From positions 868,001 to 932,000 of the forward strand of contig CAJZBQ010000018.1 of NCBI GenBank assembly GCA_914767885.1: 64,000 nt of DNA, written 5' to 3'. Shown here in pieces: positions 12,113-23,717 of the stretch. The DNA comes from Blepharisma stoltei. Taxonomy: Eukaryota; Ciliophora; Heterotrichea; Heterotrichida; Blepharismidae. The translations under genes and the position numbers were made by a program. The notes under the pieces were generated by a model. The model saw only the letters and a program-made list of their open reading frames with translations. It did no database searches and was not told the DNA's origin. Within the stretch, counting starts at the first letter, position 1, and the number at the start of each line of letters is the position of its first letter.

Positions 12113-13408
12113 TTAAAACTCAATATAACTATGTTTATCATTAAAATCATCTACAAATCTTGATATTTCCCTTTGAAACCATGTTTCTATATTTACTTGT
12201 ATAAATTCTTTCAAATTAACCTGATATTTCGGATTGCTTAATGTCACTTGATCACCTCCTCTTCTTTCCCTATAATTTTTATAGGCTGTCTCAATAATTT
12301 CATTGTCCTCAGGTGAGTAATCCCACCAATTTCCATCCTCATTTTTCCATTTTCATGAAAGCCCACCTCCCATCTTTATGAATGGCTCACTGTTTGTCTC
12401 AAGTTTCCTTAATTGGGATTTTTTTAAGTCCAATAAATAATCCCCATCATTTAGTGCCAAGACGATATATTCTTTATTTTCCTCATAAGCTGTTTCTATC
12501 ATTTTACAATTAGATTGTGAGAATTCGTTGTAAATCCCTTGTTTATAGCAAGCCCATTTTGCTGAAGAGGGGTTTATTACTGGGGGTACCCTATTTGGTT
12601 GATTAATAGGCGGTGTGTATGGTTTGTAATATCCTAGCTGGCTTGCGGATGATGGACCGTCATCAGGCGCTGTATTTAGACGATAAGTTGATGAAGATAC
12701 TTGAGATTGCTGGCTAATTGGCTGGATATTGGGCTCTCTAATAGGCTGATTAATATTGAAGGTATTAGGCTGCTTTGCAGGTTCATAAATTTGAGGCTGT
12801 CTTTCAGGGCTAGACTGATTAATAGGGAATTTAAAAGGCTGATTCGTAGGCTGGCTAAAAGGCTGATTCATAGGCTGGCTTTTAGAGATATTAAAAGGCT
12901 GGCTAATTTGCTGACTAGGCTGAATAGCAGGCTTGCTTACCATCCCAATTTGTTTAGGGGCTGGGATAAATTGAGCAGGTGTATTTAAAGGAATCGCACC
13001 TGGAACTTGTCTCGAATTTCCCAACATCTGAGGTCTATAGCTTTGGTTGAAACCATTTGAAATATAAATAGAGCTGGACTCAGAAGATTTCGAGCTTTCT
13101 ATAGAACTCTCTGGATATTCGTTAAACCTTTCTACTTGGCGTGGCTGGTTATTTATAAAAATAGGTACTTGAGCTTGCTGAAACTGCTGACCTTGAAGCT
13201 GCATACTTTGGCCAGAAAAATTAGGCTGTGAAGGATTTACAGGCATTCCCCCAGACATAGGAATATGTTTAGGTGCATTATATGAATTATTCTGCTCATA
13301 ACTAAATATAGGAGGAGGTGCCGGCTTAGGGGGAATGATAGGTTTTACCGGGTTCATTCAGGCTTGGTTTTGTTGATTGTTGAAAGCTTGTAGCTGCTGA
13401 CTACTCAT
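12113..13408 (-). CDS. Pro/Gln-rich protein with tandem WWE domains
   Basis: 431 residues. Start ATG 13408 (MSSQQLQAFNNQQ), joined through a TGA Trp codon to MNPVKPIIPP. Residues 20-270 are low-complexity, rich in Pro, Gln, Asn and Ser. Two WWE modules follow: one from KWACYKQGIYNEF to the LDLKKSQLRKLET stretch, the second from WKWKNEDGNWWDY to NIETWFQREISRF. WWE domains bind poly- or iso-ADP-ribose and often occur in ubiquitin ligases such as Deltex, but no RING is present. Function not assigned. Confidence 0.8.
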
Positions 13409-13447
13409 CTACAAAAATTATTTCTATTATTCTAATTATTTTGATTT

Positions 13448-14071
13448 TTAAATATCCTTAGGCAAATTTTCAGGGTCAATATTCTGTACCAGCGGCAATA
13501 AATTCGTCAGTTGTTGTAAAGCGACTGAATGGTGGAACATTTCTGCGTTCATTAGATGCAGTAAAACTTGTTTAATGTCATTTACATGCCTGTTTTCGAA
13601 CTCTTTAATGTTTCTTTGTGTTTCTTCATTCATCATTTTGAGCTCTTTTTCATTTTCTTCGTTTTCTTTATTGATTTCTTCAGAATTCACAGTTTTTTGT
13701 AGGGATTTGGACCTTTCTTGGGCCGTTTTTTCGCGGTTTTCGCGCCTGGATAGAGATCTTTTTTGCTGCTTTATTTTTAGGGAGGCAATTCTTAAGGCGT
13801 CTTGGATATAGTCTTTGAGAATTCCGAGGCTTTCAGTGTGCGCGCTTTCTTTGGCTTTTAAAGAGTTTGAGTAGCCTAAAAATACATTGGCAAGGTCATT
13901 GTGGCGTTCAAGTTCGGCAACTTCTTGTCATTTTTGTTGGAATTCGAGATGGTTTTCAAGGCTTTCTTCTTCGCTTTTGATGAGTTTTTTGAAAATTGAG
14001 TGTAGAGATGCGTATTCGTTGGAAATTTGGTCAAGCTTGTCTTTGTAAACTCTCCCTCTTTCTTGGTTCAT
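13448..14071 (-). CDS. Helical BAR-like protein (possible CIBAR/FAM92 relative)
   Basis: 207 residues, start ATG 14071 (MNQERGRVYKDKL), stop TAA 13448. Almost entirely charged helix with heptads. The last third (IKEFENRHVNDIKQVLLH, AEMFHHSVALQQLTNLLP) has the spacing of the last BAR helices, where FAM92/CIBAR and sorting-nexin BAR proteins carry E-M-x-x-H-x-x-A-L. One TGA Trp (KWQEV). The tail is polar. A membrane-curvature role is inference; a generic coiled coil is the alternative. Confidence 0.55.
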
Positions 14072-14170
14072 ATTTGAATTAGAATTAAAATTAAGTTGAA
14101 ATTACTATGAAGGTTAGAAAATTTTGTTTTTTATTTGCTTAGGATTATTTTTCTAAGAAAATTATTTATT

Positions 14171-15367
14171 TTATTTGCTACTAGCGACATCTACGCCAAT
14201 ATTTTTTAGTTCATTTATTAAATAAGCTTCTATGTCATCCGCAAAACATGGAACACGAATCACTTTATATCCTTTTGCACTCATTAAATCAGTTTTGTAT
14301 ACTGCTTTTCCCCTAAGTAGTTTGAAGCTGCTATCATTATATTTTCTAATAAAATGTCTAGGCCCATCTATTTCAATTGCAATGTTTGGCTCAAGAAAAT
14401 AATCTGCAATATAATAATTACTAATTATTTTGTCGAATTCATATTTCAGTGAGTATTTTTTAAATATCTCTTTTATACTTATCTCCAACGGAGACACTAA
14501 ATTCTGTGTTTTTAAATTTTTTGGATCATAATGGCATTTGGCCGTAATTTTTCTTAAAAATTCTACATATTTTCCCATGTTTTCTGGCGCAAAAGTTTGA
14601 TGGGCATCAATTATTTGGAATATAGACATATCAGTATATATTCTCCAAGGAGTATAATCATGATGACATTTAGGGTAAACATAAGCTAGCATTTTAAAGT
14701 TATTTGTTCATAAATCTGTATCCTGTAAATGCTTTAAAAAGACAAGAGATTTTGTAAGTCCTATTAAAGAGTTCATAGCTGACTCCTTTTCAAGATCATG
14801 TTGAGAAAAATTCTTTTTGGTAAGCATCACTTTTCTAAATCTATCGGGGTTTTTATGCTCAGGATTTTCTAAGAGTCTAAAATTTGCATAAAAATTGACA
14901 ATTACTGAGTATTCAGCTAAGCTAAATTGTTCGCTGTTATTAATAATTACTTCTTCAAGCTTTGAAATATATGAAAATGAAGGGATGATGCAATATCTCC
15001 CAAAAATTTTAAAAGCATTTTGCACTAATTTTCATGACAATTTGTCTGGTGGCATTTTTACAATTTTTTCTTCTAATAAGGCGTAAAATTGAGGAGACAT
15101 CGAAGTTTTTTTATTATACGTAAGATTTTGTAGGTAATACGAAAAAGCAGCACCTGAATAAGCGTTTAAGTACTTTGGACTCTCAAGGACTTGAAATACG
15201 TCTTTATTCCTGCTAAAATTTGTGCAAGCTAGCCTTATTAATTCCATCCCTTCATTTGGATATTTCTTCAGCTTGTCAAATTGGGCTTCATTTAAAATTT
15301 CCACTGCTTGTGATGGATCTGTTACGTTTTTAAAGGCTTGGATAAGTTTTCCAAGGCTTTTAGCCAT
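14171..15367 (-). CDS. RAP-domain protein (putative organellar RNA-binding)
   Basis: 398 residues. The C-terminal ~70 residues match the RAP domain: ADYFLEPNIAIEIDGPRHF, a K-rich linker, then KGYKVIRVPCFADD. The N-terminal 250 residues are helical and repeat-like, as in FASTK and apicomplexan RAP proteins that act in mitochondrial RNA processing. Two TGA codons read as Trp join three ORF pieces without any insert (near 15029 and 14705). Mitochondrial targeting is inferred from the family only. Confidence 0.8.
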
Positions 15368-15473
15368 TTTTACAATGTTAATCAGCGATTATGAGAAATA
15401 TAATTAAATAGATTATTTTAAACTATTTACTAGTAATAATAAGATATTTGCCTATGATAGACCGAGTCAAGAA

Positions 15474-15917
15474 TTAAAAATTGTTTACATAAGGTTTTCT
15501 TAGTCTTGGTCTTTTGAATATAATTTCACTCACAAAAGGATTTTTTCTTTTCAATTTTTCATTGCCTGATGAATTATTCATCAAAATTGCATCTAAAAAA
15601 TTATGCTTTAGAGCCTTGTTTTCATTTTTAAGAATTTTTAACTCATTTCTACAAGCTTCTAGCTCATTTGTAAGTGTATCATTGGATCTAAAAGCACCTG
15701 ATAAGTGAAAATTCGCAAGAGAGACTAGTGAGCTATACTCTTGCTCCAACACGCTTATTTTATTTTGCAAATTTATATTGACAAAATCACAGTAAACTAG
15801 CTCATCTTCTAGTTCTTTTTGATAATCCTCAGTGATTTTCTTATAATCCATAAATTCTTGCTTTAAATTCTCAAGTTCTTGCTCGTTATCACTTGTAAAA
15901 AATCTTTTGAAGCTCAT
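15474..15917 (-). CDS. Coiled-coil protein, unknown function
   Basis: 147 residues, no insert. Residues 10-60 form a heptad coiled coil (NLKQEFMDYKKITEDYQKEL), followed by a second helix rich in Asn and Leu and a basic tail (FKRPRLRKPY). The first coil recalls NudE-type dynein regulators, but not strongly enough to name. Confidence 0.6.
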   Translation of the reverse strand: MSFKRFFTSDNEQELENLKQEFMDYKKITEDYQKELEDELVYCDFVNINLQNKISVLEQEYSSLVSLANFHLSGAFRSNDTLTNELEACRNELKILKNENKALKHNFLDAILMNNSSGNEKLKRKNPFVSEIIFKRPRLRKPYVNNF

Positions 15918-15929
15918 ATTTATTTTATT

Positions 15930-17880
15930 ATTATATTTTTAGCGTTATAGAAAGATAAAATACCTCTAAATCTGGATTTCATAGGCATTTGTAAGCTTGA
16001 GCTTTTTTTGAGATTTACTTTTTTAACTCTATTAATTAAACCCATGTTAATAGATTCTATTTTTTATTGAAAAAATTATTTGTTTTATTATCATTAAGCT
16101 CAATTAAAAGCTTGTTTAATTCTGCTCCTAGTCTAATATTTCTAAATACCTTTAGAGAGTTAAATGCTATAAATCTATGCCATTCTTCATTTTTCAATAG
16201 CAGATATTATCATAAGCAGTAAAGATAATAACTTGAATTTCTGATTTTATTAATCGCTTTTGATTAATGTAACTATGAATTTCATTATTCATGGATTCGT
16301 TTAGGAAAACAGCTAAAAAAATTGTAGAAATTAATATTTTCAATATCTTTGGCCAAAATTCGCTTAGATTTATCTTTATTGATTAGATTATTAGGATATA
16401 ATGATTTGCCCTCCTACAATCAAATAGCTAAAATTAGGCAGCTCAGACATCTTAATTCTTTAACTTTGTATTTTTTAGTATACAAATTTTACAAGCAAAA
16501 ATGGCCTCTAATATTTCTCTCCCAATCCTTAATACTTTGAGCCAAGGCCATTTCAGTTGACTTTTGAAAATTATTCCTTAGTTAGGAAAGATTTTAGTTA
16601 AGAAAACTAGTAAAACTTGCAATTTTGCAAGAAGTTATTTATATTATATGACACATATGTTGGCTTCTGCATTGCTAATATTGGTCTTACTTTTACCTCA
16701 TTCTAGAATCATATAAAATAGGTCTTTAAAGGATGCTAAAATGCTTTGGAATCACTGCTTAGAATCCATAAAGAGGCACTATTGATGTTTTGCTATTTCT
16801 ATGATATGCGAAAAACACAAAGTTTTACACTCATTTCAATAAATTAAATTTTGTTAGTGGCCTTATATTTTTTCTACAGCGATTTAAGATTTCATTCACG
16901 ATGCCCTTTATGGTAATTTTTCTTAAAAAAGGGAATCAATAACTGTTTCAGATATTCCCTACAGATTTTTGCGAATAATATGTCTGAAATATAATATCAA
17001 TTATTCAAATATTCAATTATTTTGGCTAATTTTATTTTCTTTACTCTTAAATTTTATTAAGTGGTCATTGAGATAAAAATTAGCAGCAAAATTACTATCT
17101 AGTAAGTCTTAAACTTATTGAGAGAAGCTGACTCTCAATTTGTTAATGAAGTTACCAAGGATCACCTAGAGTTTCATAAGCTTTATAATGCACAGTAAGA
17201 GCTTGATAGTTGAGATGCCTCGCCTGGCCTAGCAACACTTACTCCTTCTTCATTACCCATAACATGATCACTATGAACTTTCCCTTGCAATGGCACCTTA
17301 TCCTTTGCCTTTGCGATTACAGTGTTGAGTGGTTAGGCTATGAAATCTGGGGAATGCTGCTTCGGCTGAATGAAATTGTCTACACAAAAATCAAAAAAAT
17401 GGATTTTCTAATCTGCAAAAGGAAATAAATAAAGCCTGAGACGTAAATCTGGTATTCACGCTAGAGATTCGTCTTATTAACCTAGGTATTGCCTGTAGAT
17501 TTCGCTGGCTATGCCTGGATAAATGCCATATTTAACTATCCTATCCACTAAGCCAATAATTATCATTCTGCATTCCTTTTCCTCAGAGCAAAATTATCAC
17601 ACTGGTCACCATATGCAGCATTTTCATTATTGGTGGGAAAAATTAGTCCATTTTTATAAATAATTCAGCAATCTTTGCAGGATACTTTTATTATTTCTGA
17701 TCAACTATGCCTATCCCATTCTAGAATCTTAAATGAGGCGAAGTAATTCCTCAAATCCAAAAATAATTCTAAAAATTCCAAAAAAATGACTGATCTCCTT
17801 GCTGAATTGTTTCCTCTTTGCTTTTAAACAAAATCGAGTTATTTTATTGTCTAATTATCTGATTAAGCTAGTTATAGAAC
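15930..17880. other. Gene-poor region with possible decayed coding segments
   Basis: About 2 kb without a supported gene. Two stretches look like eroded protein DNA: minus strand 16270-16560, where short coding-like runs are separated by TAA/TAG, and plus strand 17200-17430, where one frame reads LATLTPSSLPIT and another stays open for 72 codons. Neither could be matched to a family. No palindromic IES was recognised. Confidence 0.35.
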
Positions 17881-17886
17881 TTTGTT

Positions 17887-18216
17887 CTAGTTTCCACACG
17901 ACTCATGCTGTTCCATATGCAATTGCATTTCTTGGTTACCTTCATGATGCTCGTCGCAAATAGGACAGAATTGCCTATTCGGCGTGTGGCGCAGATTATG
18001 CTTCTCCAAATCAATTGGATTATTGAAATTTAGGCTGCAAAATATGCATGCATAAATTTTCTTCGGGCTTACTATTATTGGCTGTCTTACGAAATAGTAA
18101 TCAGTTTCTTCCATTAAAAGATCTTGGCTATTCTGTCTTAGTCCGTCTCCTTGGACATCTATGACAGTTTCCTTTATCTCTATCTTTCCGTCACAAAAAC
18201 ACCATAGACTTGACAT
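17887..18216 (-). CDS. Small protein with two C2H2 zinc fingers
   Basis: 109 residues from ATG 18216 (MSSLWCFCDGK); the frame is open further upstream but without another ATG. The C-terminus carries two C2H2 fingers: CIFCSLNFNNPIDLEKH then H, and CPICDEHHEGNQEMQLH then H, joined by a short linker. Divergent from the gene at 18280, with under 70 bp between starts. Nucleic-acid binding is likely; the target is unknown. Confidence 0.75.
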   Translation of the reverse strand: MSSLWCFCDGKIEIKETVIDVQGDGLRQNSQDLLMEETDYYFVRQPIIVSPKKIYACIFCSLNFNNPIDLEKHNLRHTPNRQFCPICDEHHEGNQEMQLHMEQHESCGN

Positions 18217-18279
18217 ATTTTGTAATGCAAGAGGGAATCTCACATTTATTTGTCATATTGTTCACCTAAATAATTCAAA

Positions 18280-21200
18280 ATGTCAAGCTCTTTAACCAAG
18301 CTAAATGAGGTAGAAATTCCTTCGCTGATGAGGCACCTTGATAAATTCACTGCATTCTTTAGTCGGCCTGCAATTACGCAAAGGACGTCGATTGCAGGAT
18401 CAGAAGAGTTCGTAGAAGAGCTTATTACCGAAATCACAGACTGCTATAAAAAAGCTAGAGAATGCATAAACGTGGCGTTCAAAATCCACCAAATTTATGA
18501 AAAAACAAATGAAAAACTGCGAAAAATTTCATATAAAAAAATTTTTTTATTTTTCTTTTTTTAAAAAATAAAATATTTTTTTAAGAAAAAAATTAAAATT
18601 CATATAAAAACGAAGCATTAAAGAATCAAGTGGAAGAAATGAAAGCTCACATCCAAGACCAAGCTAATGAGTATATAGTCAAAGAAAAAAGGCTCGAGAG
18701 CTTATCCCATGATTTATATGATACAGAACAAGGATTTAAAGCTATGCTGAGCGAAAACAAACAGCTAAAAAGAGATTTAGCTATGCTTAAAAAAGAGATA
18801 TCACTGAGAGAAGAAGGGACAAGAGCTAGAGCATCAAGCCAAGAAGTAAAAAGGCCTCCGCCTGATTTAAAGCAAGAACAAATAAATGCCTTACAAGCAG
18901 AGCTTAAAAAACAAATAGAAGAAGGCGAAGGGCTAGTTTTTCAAATAAAGGATCTCGAGAATTTATTGAAGATTGAAAAAGCAAACTCAGAAAGGCTGAA
19001 AATTTCTAATGGAGCGTTAAGAAAAGAATTAGATGACACAAATGAAGAAGTTGAATATCTACAGAACGAAAAATCAGAGTTGATAGAGCAATCTGAGGTT
19101 TATAAAAGTGAAATTATTCAGCTAAGAATGATGATCGAAAATCTCAAAAGGATCCAGGAAAGAGATAGAATGAGAGCTACATTTACATCAGAGGCTGGAT
19201 TCAGCAATCATGCAGAAGATGAGGAGTCACCATCAGCTACTCAAGATGCCATGCAAGACCAAAGCCCAAATCCATATAAAATAACCACAAATTTTAATGA
19301 AAGCGACAGCCCAAGAGGTTTACTTGAGCGAAAAATTAATCAATGAAGAAAAACAATGACTGAGAACCTTGGAGAAATTTTTGAAGTAGAAGAGGAACTT
19401 GTTGACGAAAAACAATTGTTTGTACTCAGTTCGTCAAATTCTGTATATGGACAATTTCAAAGCTTTGTAGATTCTGTTAAAGATAGGCCAAATTTGTCTG
19501 AAGAAACCCTTGAATCTATAAAAATTGAGGGAAAAGTTAAAAGAAAAAGCGAAATTTCTAAAATTTTTGAGCTGGAAATTAATAAAAAACAGCAAAAATT
19601 GAGGATTGTAGAATTGGAAGTTGAGAAAACTTGTAATGTGAAGATTTTGCCTTTTAAGGATTTTTCTAGATTAAGAATAGAAAAGCAAAATGATGCTTTT
19701 ATTTTGAAAAATATCATAGAACTCTCTATAGAGAATTCGCCAATTGTAGCAGTATCGGAAGATAGAAAAAAAGAATTTTCCATTAAAAAAATAGGAATTA
19801 TTGAAATTCTAAAGCAGGAGGAAAAACTTGAATTAGAAAATTTGCCGATTGCAGCTGTTATCGACCACCGTAAAGAAACATTCTTAATTAAAAGCATAGA
19901 AAGCATTGAAATAAAAAAGCAAAAGATAGATCTTGAGATAGAAATTTTGCCGATTGTAGTTCTTATGGAATCTAGAAAAAAGGAATTCTCAATTAAAAGC
20001 GTAGAAAATATTGAAATACCAAAACAAGAGGTTGAGCTCTCTGCCGAGAATTTGCCTATTGTAACTCTTATAGAATCTAGAAAAAAGGAATTCTCAATTA
20101 CAAACGTAGAAAATATTGAAATTCCAAAGCAAGGGATTGAGCTCTCTGCCGAAAATTTGCCAATTATAACAATTATCGAACATAGAAAAAAGGAATTCTC
20201 AATTAAAAGCATAGAAAATATTGAAATATCAAAGCAGGGGGTTGAGCTCTCTGCAGAGAATTTGCCAATTATAACAATTATCAAACATAGAAAAAAGGAA
20301 TTCTCAATTAAAAGCATAGAAAATATTGAAATACCAAAGCAGGGGGTTGAGCTCTCTGTCGAGAATTTGCCAATTATAGCAATTATCAAACATAGCAAAA
20401 AGGAACTCTCAATTAAAAGCATAGAAAATATTGAAATAAAAAAGAAAGAAGCAGGGCTCTTTACTGAAATTTTGCCTGCTATAGAAATAATAGAGCTTCA
20501 AAAAAATGAATTTTTTATTCAATCCATAGAAGCCATTCATATAAAAGCACAAGATCTCGAACTCTCTAAAGAAAATTTGTCTAATATAGCACTCGAGCCT
20601 AAAAAAAAGGAAGTATTAATTCAAATTGCAGATATTATTGAAATTAGGAAGCATGAGATCGAGCTTAAAATAGAAAATTCACCAACCTTGACAACAATCG
20701 AGCATAGAAAAAACGATTTTTTGATTGAAAGTATGGAAACTATGGAAATACAAAAGCAAAAAAGAGTACTAGAAATAGAAAACGTGCCTGAAGTTTTTAT
20801 TAAAGACACAATTTGCAATCTTTCGATTCAAGAAATACCATTGATTGCTATTAAAGAAGAAAAAAATCACCTTTCTATTGGCAGTGTTCCTACTATATTT
20901 ATTAATAAATCACAAATAGAAAATAAGATTGAAGAGCAGTCTTCAATATCTATTGATTCAAAAGAAAAAGAATATCTTTTATTTGAGGATATTTGCAAAA
21001 TAAGTATAGAAGACAGTAGCAAAGCCAGCTTTTCTATTGAAAATATGCCCTTACTTCCCCACTTTAAATTGGAACAAAGCATCGGAAAAATTTCTACTTT
21101 AAACCCATATACATAAAAATGGCACGGTGAGCCAGCCCAAACTCCTAGCACATTCAGCTGGAATCTTGTGGTAGGGAGTTTTGGCGTTCGGTATCCGGCC

Positions 21201-23255
21201 AGGTTTTACTTGGTTTAGTGGAACGCGATGTCCAGGTGGCTGACCGCAGGCTCACATCCAGGCCAAGGTTTTATCTCGGAGCAAGATTGAGTTCGGGTTG
21301 GAAAAAAGAGTGTCCCAACAATCTCAGTGAGGTTTGTCCTGGCCAATCAGGAGTATTCCCAAGCGCGATGCCAGGCATTGCATCCTGGACTACGAATTTT
21401 CATTTTGGCCGGCAGATGACCAGAAAATTTGTTTTTCAAATTTTCTAGAAACTAAACCCCGTTAGCGTGCGGCACGATGACCCAAACTTTTCAATTACCA
21501 GGAAGCATTTGCAGGCCCATGCCTGGTAGTAGCAAGACTTTGAAGGTCATGAGACGATTGTCGGTGAAGCAGATGAGTGGGGTATTGTGAAAGGAATAAG
21601 GATCTTTGGATCTGACAGGGATTTTTCTATAATCTAACTAAGTTCAAGTGTAAGGTTACTTTAAACACAATTAAATTGGAACAAAATTTGTTTTTCAATT
21701 GGAAAATTTAAGATGAAATACTAATATTTTATACAAAATGCAATTAGAATACTATTTAAAAACTTCCCACACTGAATCGATTAAATTTTTTTTATTTGAT
21801 TCCTAGTAAAAATGAATTAAAATTCAAAGTATTGTAATTGATTTATAGTTTTAAAAATAAAGAGGAAAATATTAATTTTTATAAAATTAGTTTTAAACTA
21901 ATTTAATGCAAAATTGCTGGTGAAATTCTATTTAAACAATTTTATAACTAATATTTTAATTAACTCTTCATAAAAATAGATTAAAATTCTAAATATTGGC
22001 TCAATTATATTTTTAATTTTTTATAAAGAGAACAGAGTTTTTGGTCCTATTTAAAGGGGAAAATTAATAAATATCCAAGATATTTCAATAAGTATTACAG
22101 GTCAAAAGCCCCAAATCTCAAATTCTCTTATCCCTCCCCTTTAAGAACGGAAATAATTTTTTTTGCTTGCTTTAAAAAATCATAAAATGGAAATTTTTAA
22201 ACAGAAATCTAATGTAAAATATAAGCTATTAAGCTGGTTAAAATTTAATAGAATTAGCTTATAACAATTATTAATCAGATATAAAATATTTTATATTTTT
22301 TAAATAGTTAATTTCCTGTTTTGCTAACTCTTAAAGAGGAGTTAGAAACTCTATAGGAGCTTCAACACTGGATAGCTCGATTTTCTTTTCTAACGAATCG
22401 CATGAAATATCTATAGAAAGCACACCCATCCTGAGTCTAAAAAATCCAGCTAAAATTTTTACATTTGAAGTTAAAAATCAAAATCAAATAACCGTCGTCT
22501 CTCGAAAATCAGTAGAAATGCTAATAGAAACAACTCCAATATTAAGGCTTGAATCTCAATCAACAGGACATTCCAGTCCTTCTCTCGAAATACATACCCA
22601 GGATGAAAGCATTTTTATTCAGTCTCCTAAAGCGCAAAACCTTATTTTGGAATCCATCCCTATTATAAAATTTGGGTGTGAAGACAAAAAATACACTCAT
22701 ACTTTTGCAATAGATTCTCAAATAGATAAAGATTTATCAGTAGAAATAGCGTCCACAGTTAAAAATGATGGAGAAAAATTTTCACAAAAAAAAATAGCTG
22801 AGAATGAAAAAGAACCAGAAATTTTGACACAAGAAAATGTTTCAATAAAACAGAAGAAATTGGGTAAAAAAGGTGAAAAAAATGCAAGCTCGAAACCAAA
22901 AATTTCTCAAACATTTGCGTCTGCAGGACACAAATCTGAGACCTTTGAGCTTGAATTTTTAAAATCTTTAAAATCGCCTGGAATAGAAAATTTGCCGCAA
23001 AAGAAAAGTAAAAAAAATCGTCATACAAATAGAGTAATTTTCACAAAAGATCCAATTAAACAATTTTTTATTTTGGTAAAAATTATTTAGACATGTGAGG
23101 CAGCTAAGCTGAATAGCGAAAAGCGAGACTATATCGGACAAATCCCATTTGATATATTATATAATAAAGTCTTTGAAGAGCACATCCCGTTTAACAGCTG
23201 GCATGACTACATACAAAAATTCTTACACAGTAAGACAAGTGCTATAAATGTTTAA
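18280..23255 (+). CDS. Giant coiled-coil protein with ~35-residue repeats
   Basis: After removing three IESs (71, 1013 and 214 bp) and one 15-nt intron the CDS is 3,663 nt, giving 1,220 residues. Residues 1-85 are globular-helical; ~90-310 form a continuous coiled coil (ELKKQIEEGEG, LRKELDDTNEEVEYLQNEK). A TGA Trp at 19347 joins this to an acidic stretch and then to repeats of about 35 residues with consensus ELSAENLPIITIIEHRKK followed by EFSIKSIENIEIPKQ. The C-terminal 60 residues (GQIPFDILYNKVFEEHIPF) look folded. No family recognised; a structural cytoskeletal or cortical role would fit but is inference. Confidence 0.8.
18528..18598. other. Short IES (71 bp) with 12-bp direct repeats
   Basis: TTCATATAAAAA occurs at 18528-18539 and 18599-18610. 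Excision joins LRKISYK-NEALKNQVEE in frame. Interior is A/T only apart from a few bases. Confidence 0.82.
19620..20780 (+). repeat. ~105-bp tandem coding repeats
   Basis: About eleven degenerate 35-codon units; the four from 20040 to 20440 are nearly identical in DNA (recurring AAAAAAGGAATTCTCAATTA), pointing to recent unit duplication inside the gene, while outer units have diverged. Confidence 0.85.
21051..22063. mobile_element. Composite IES (1,013 bp, TTA-bounded), AATTGGAACAAA family
   Basis: TTA at 21051-21053 and 22064-22066. Excision joins ENMPL-INIQDISISITG, continuing the repeat pattern. Inverted ends: TTACTTCCCCACTTTAAA and TTAATTTTCCCCTTTAAA. A 562-bp element is nested inside; without it the host IES would be 451 bp. 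It shares ends and internal tracts with the IES at 24072. Confidence 0.82.
21105..21666. mobile_element. 562-bp GC-rich retroposon-like insert nested in an IES
   Basis: Direct repeats TACTTTAAAC at 21095-21104 and 21657-21666. The head ATATACATAAAAATGGC matches the heads of the inserts at 29259 (ATATACATAAAAAAGG) and 61747 (ATATACATAAAACGGC). Its tail region around 21410-21470 (GAAAATTTGTTTTTC then AAACCCCG) resembles 54675-54715 in the Piwi insert. Confidence 0.7.
22128..22341. mobile_element. IES (214 bp, TTA-bounded)
   Basis: TTA at 22128-22130 and 22342-22344, inverted ends TTATCCCTCCCCTTTAAGA and TTTCTAACTCCTCTTTAAGA. Excision joins QISNSL-RNSIGASTLDSS. Only about 60 coding bases separate it from the preceding IES. 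Confidence 0.82.
23076..23090 (+). other. 15-nt intron
   Basis: GTAAAAATTATTTAG. Splicing avoids a TAG and continues QFFIL-TCEAAKLNSEKRD to the TAA at 23253. The length is typical of heterotrich ciliates. Confidence 0.85.
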
Positions 23256-23715
23256 TTTATAGCTTAATAGATAGCAAGCCTAAAAATAACTTAATGGATT
23301 ATGAAATAATTTTGTTTATAGAATTTAATTATAATTGAAAATTCAAGATCATTAGTAATTATTGAGAATATTATTTAAAAGCAATTATATATTTAAATTC
23401 TGGTATACATTATTAAACTAGAATTACTTAATAGGTCTTCTATGAAGCCTTCACTTGAGAATTTTCAATTTTATATGATAAATAAAATTTAAAAAGATTT
23501 ATCATTAAAATCGATCAAGGGAAATTGAAATTAAATTGGGCTTCAAAATCATTATAAAATAAATGTTAAAATATTAATTGATATATTTTTTCGTTTTATG
23601 TTTCAAAGTTATTTAAATTCTTGCATTTTCTTATCTACTTACCGTAAATTAAATAATATTTCTATCCTAAATCTAAGGCTAATAATCCTCCATATTTAAT
23701 TTTATTCTGATAATT
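23256..23715. other. AT-rich intergenic sequence
   Basis: No ORF, palindrome or RNA gene recognised. Confidence 0.4.
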
Positions 23716-23717
23716 AA

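Noticed and set aside
19457-20422. Long minus-strand ORF of 321 codons
   Set aside because: It is the complement of the repeat-protein gene; its Ser/Phe/Ile-rich composition is the mirror of the Lys/Glu/Ile repeats.
19620-20780. Satellite DNA or CRISPR-like array
   Set aside because: Units are in frame, lack spacers and encode a conserved 35-residue repeat within a long ORF.
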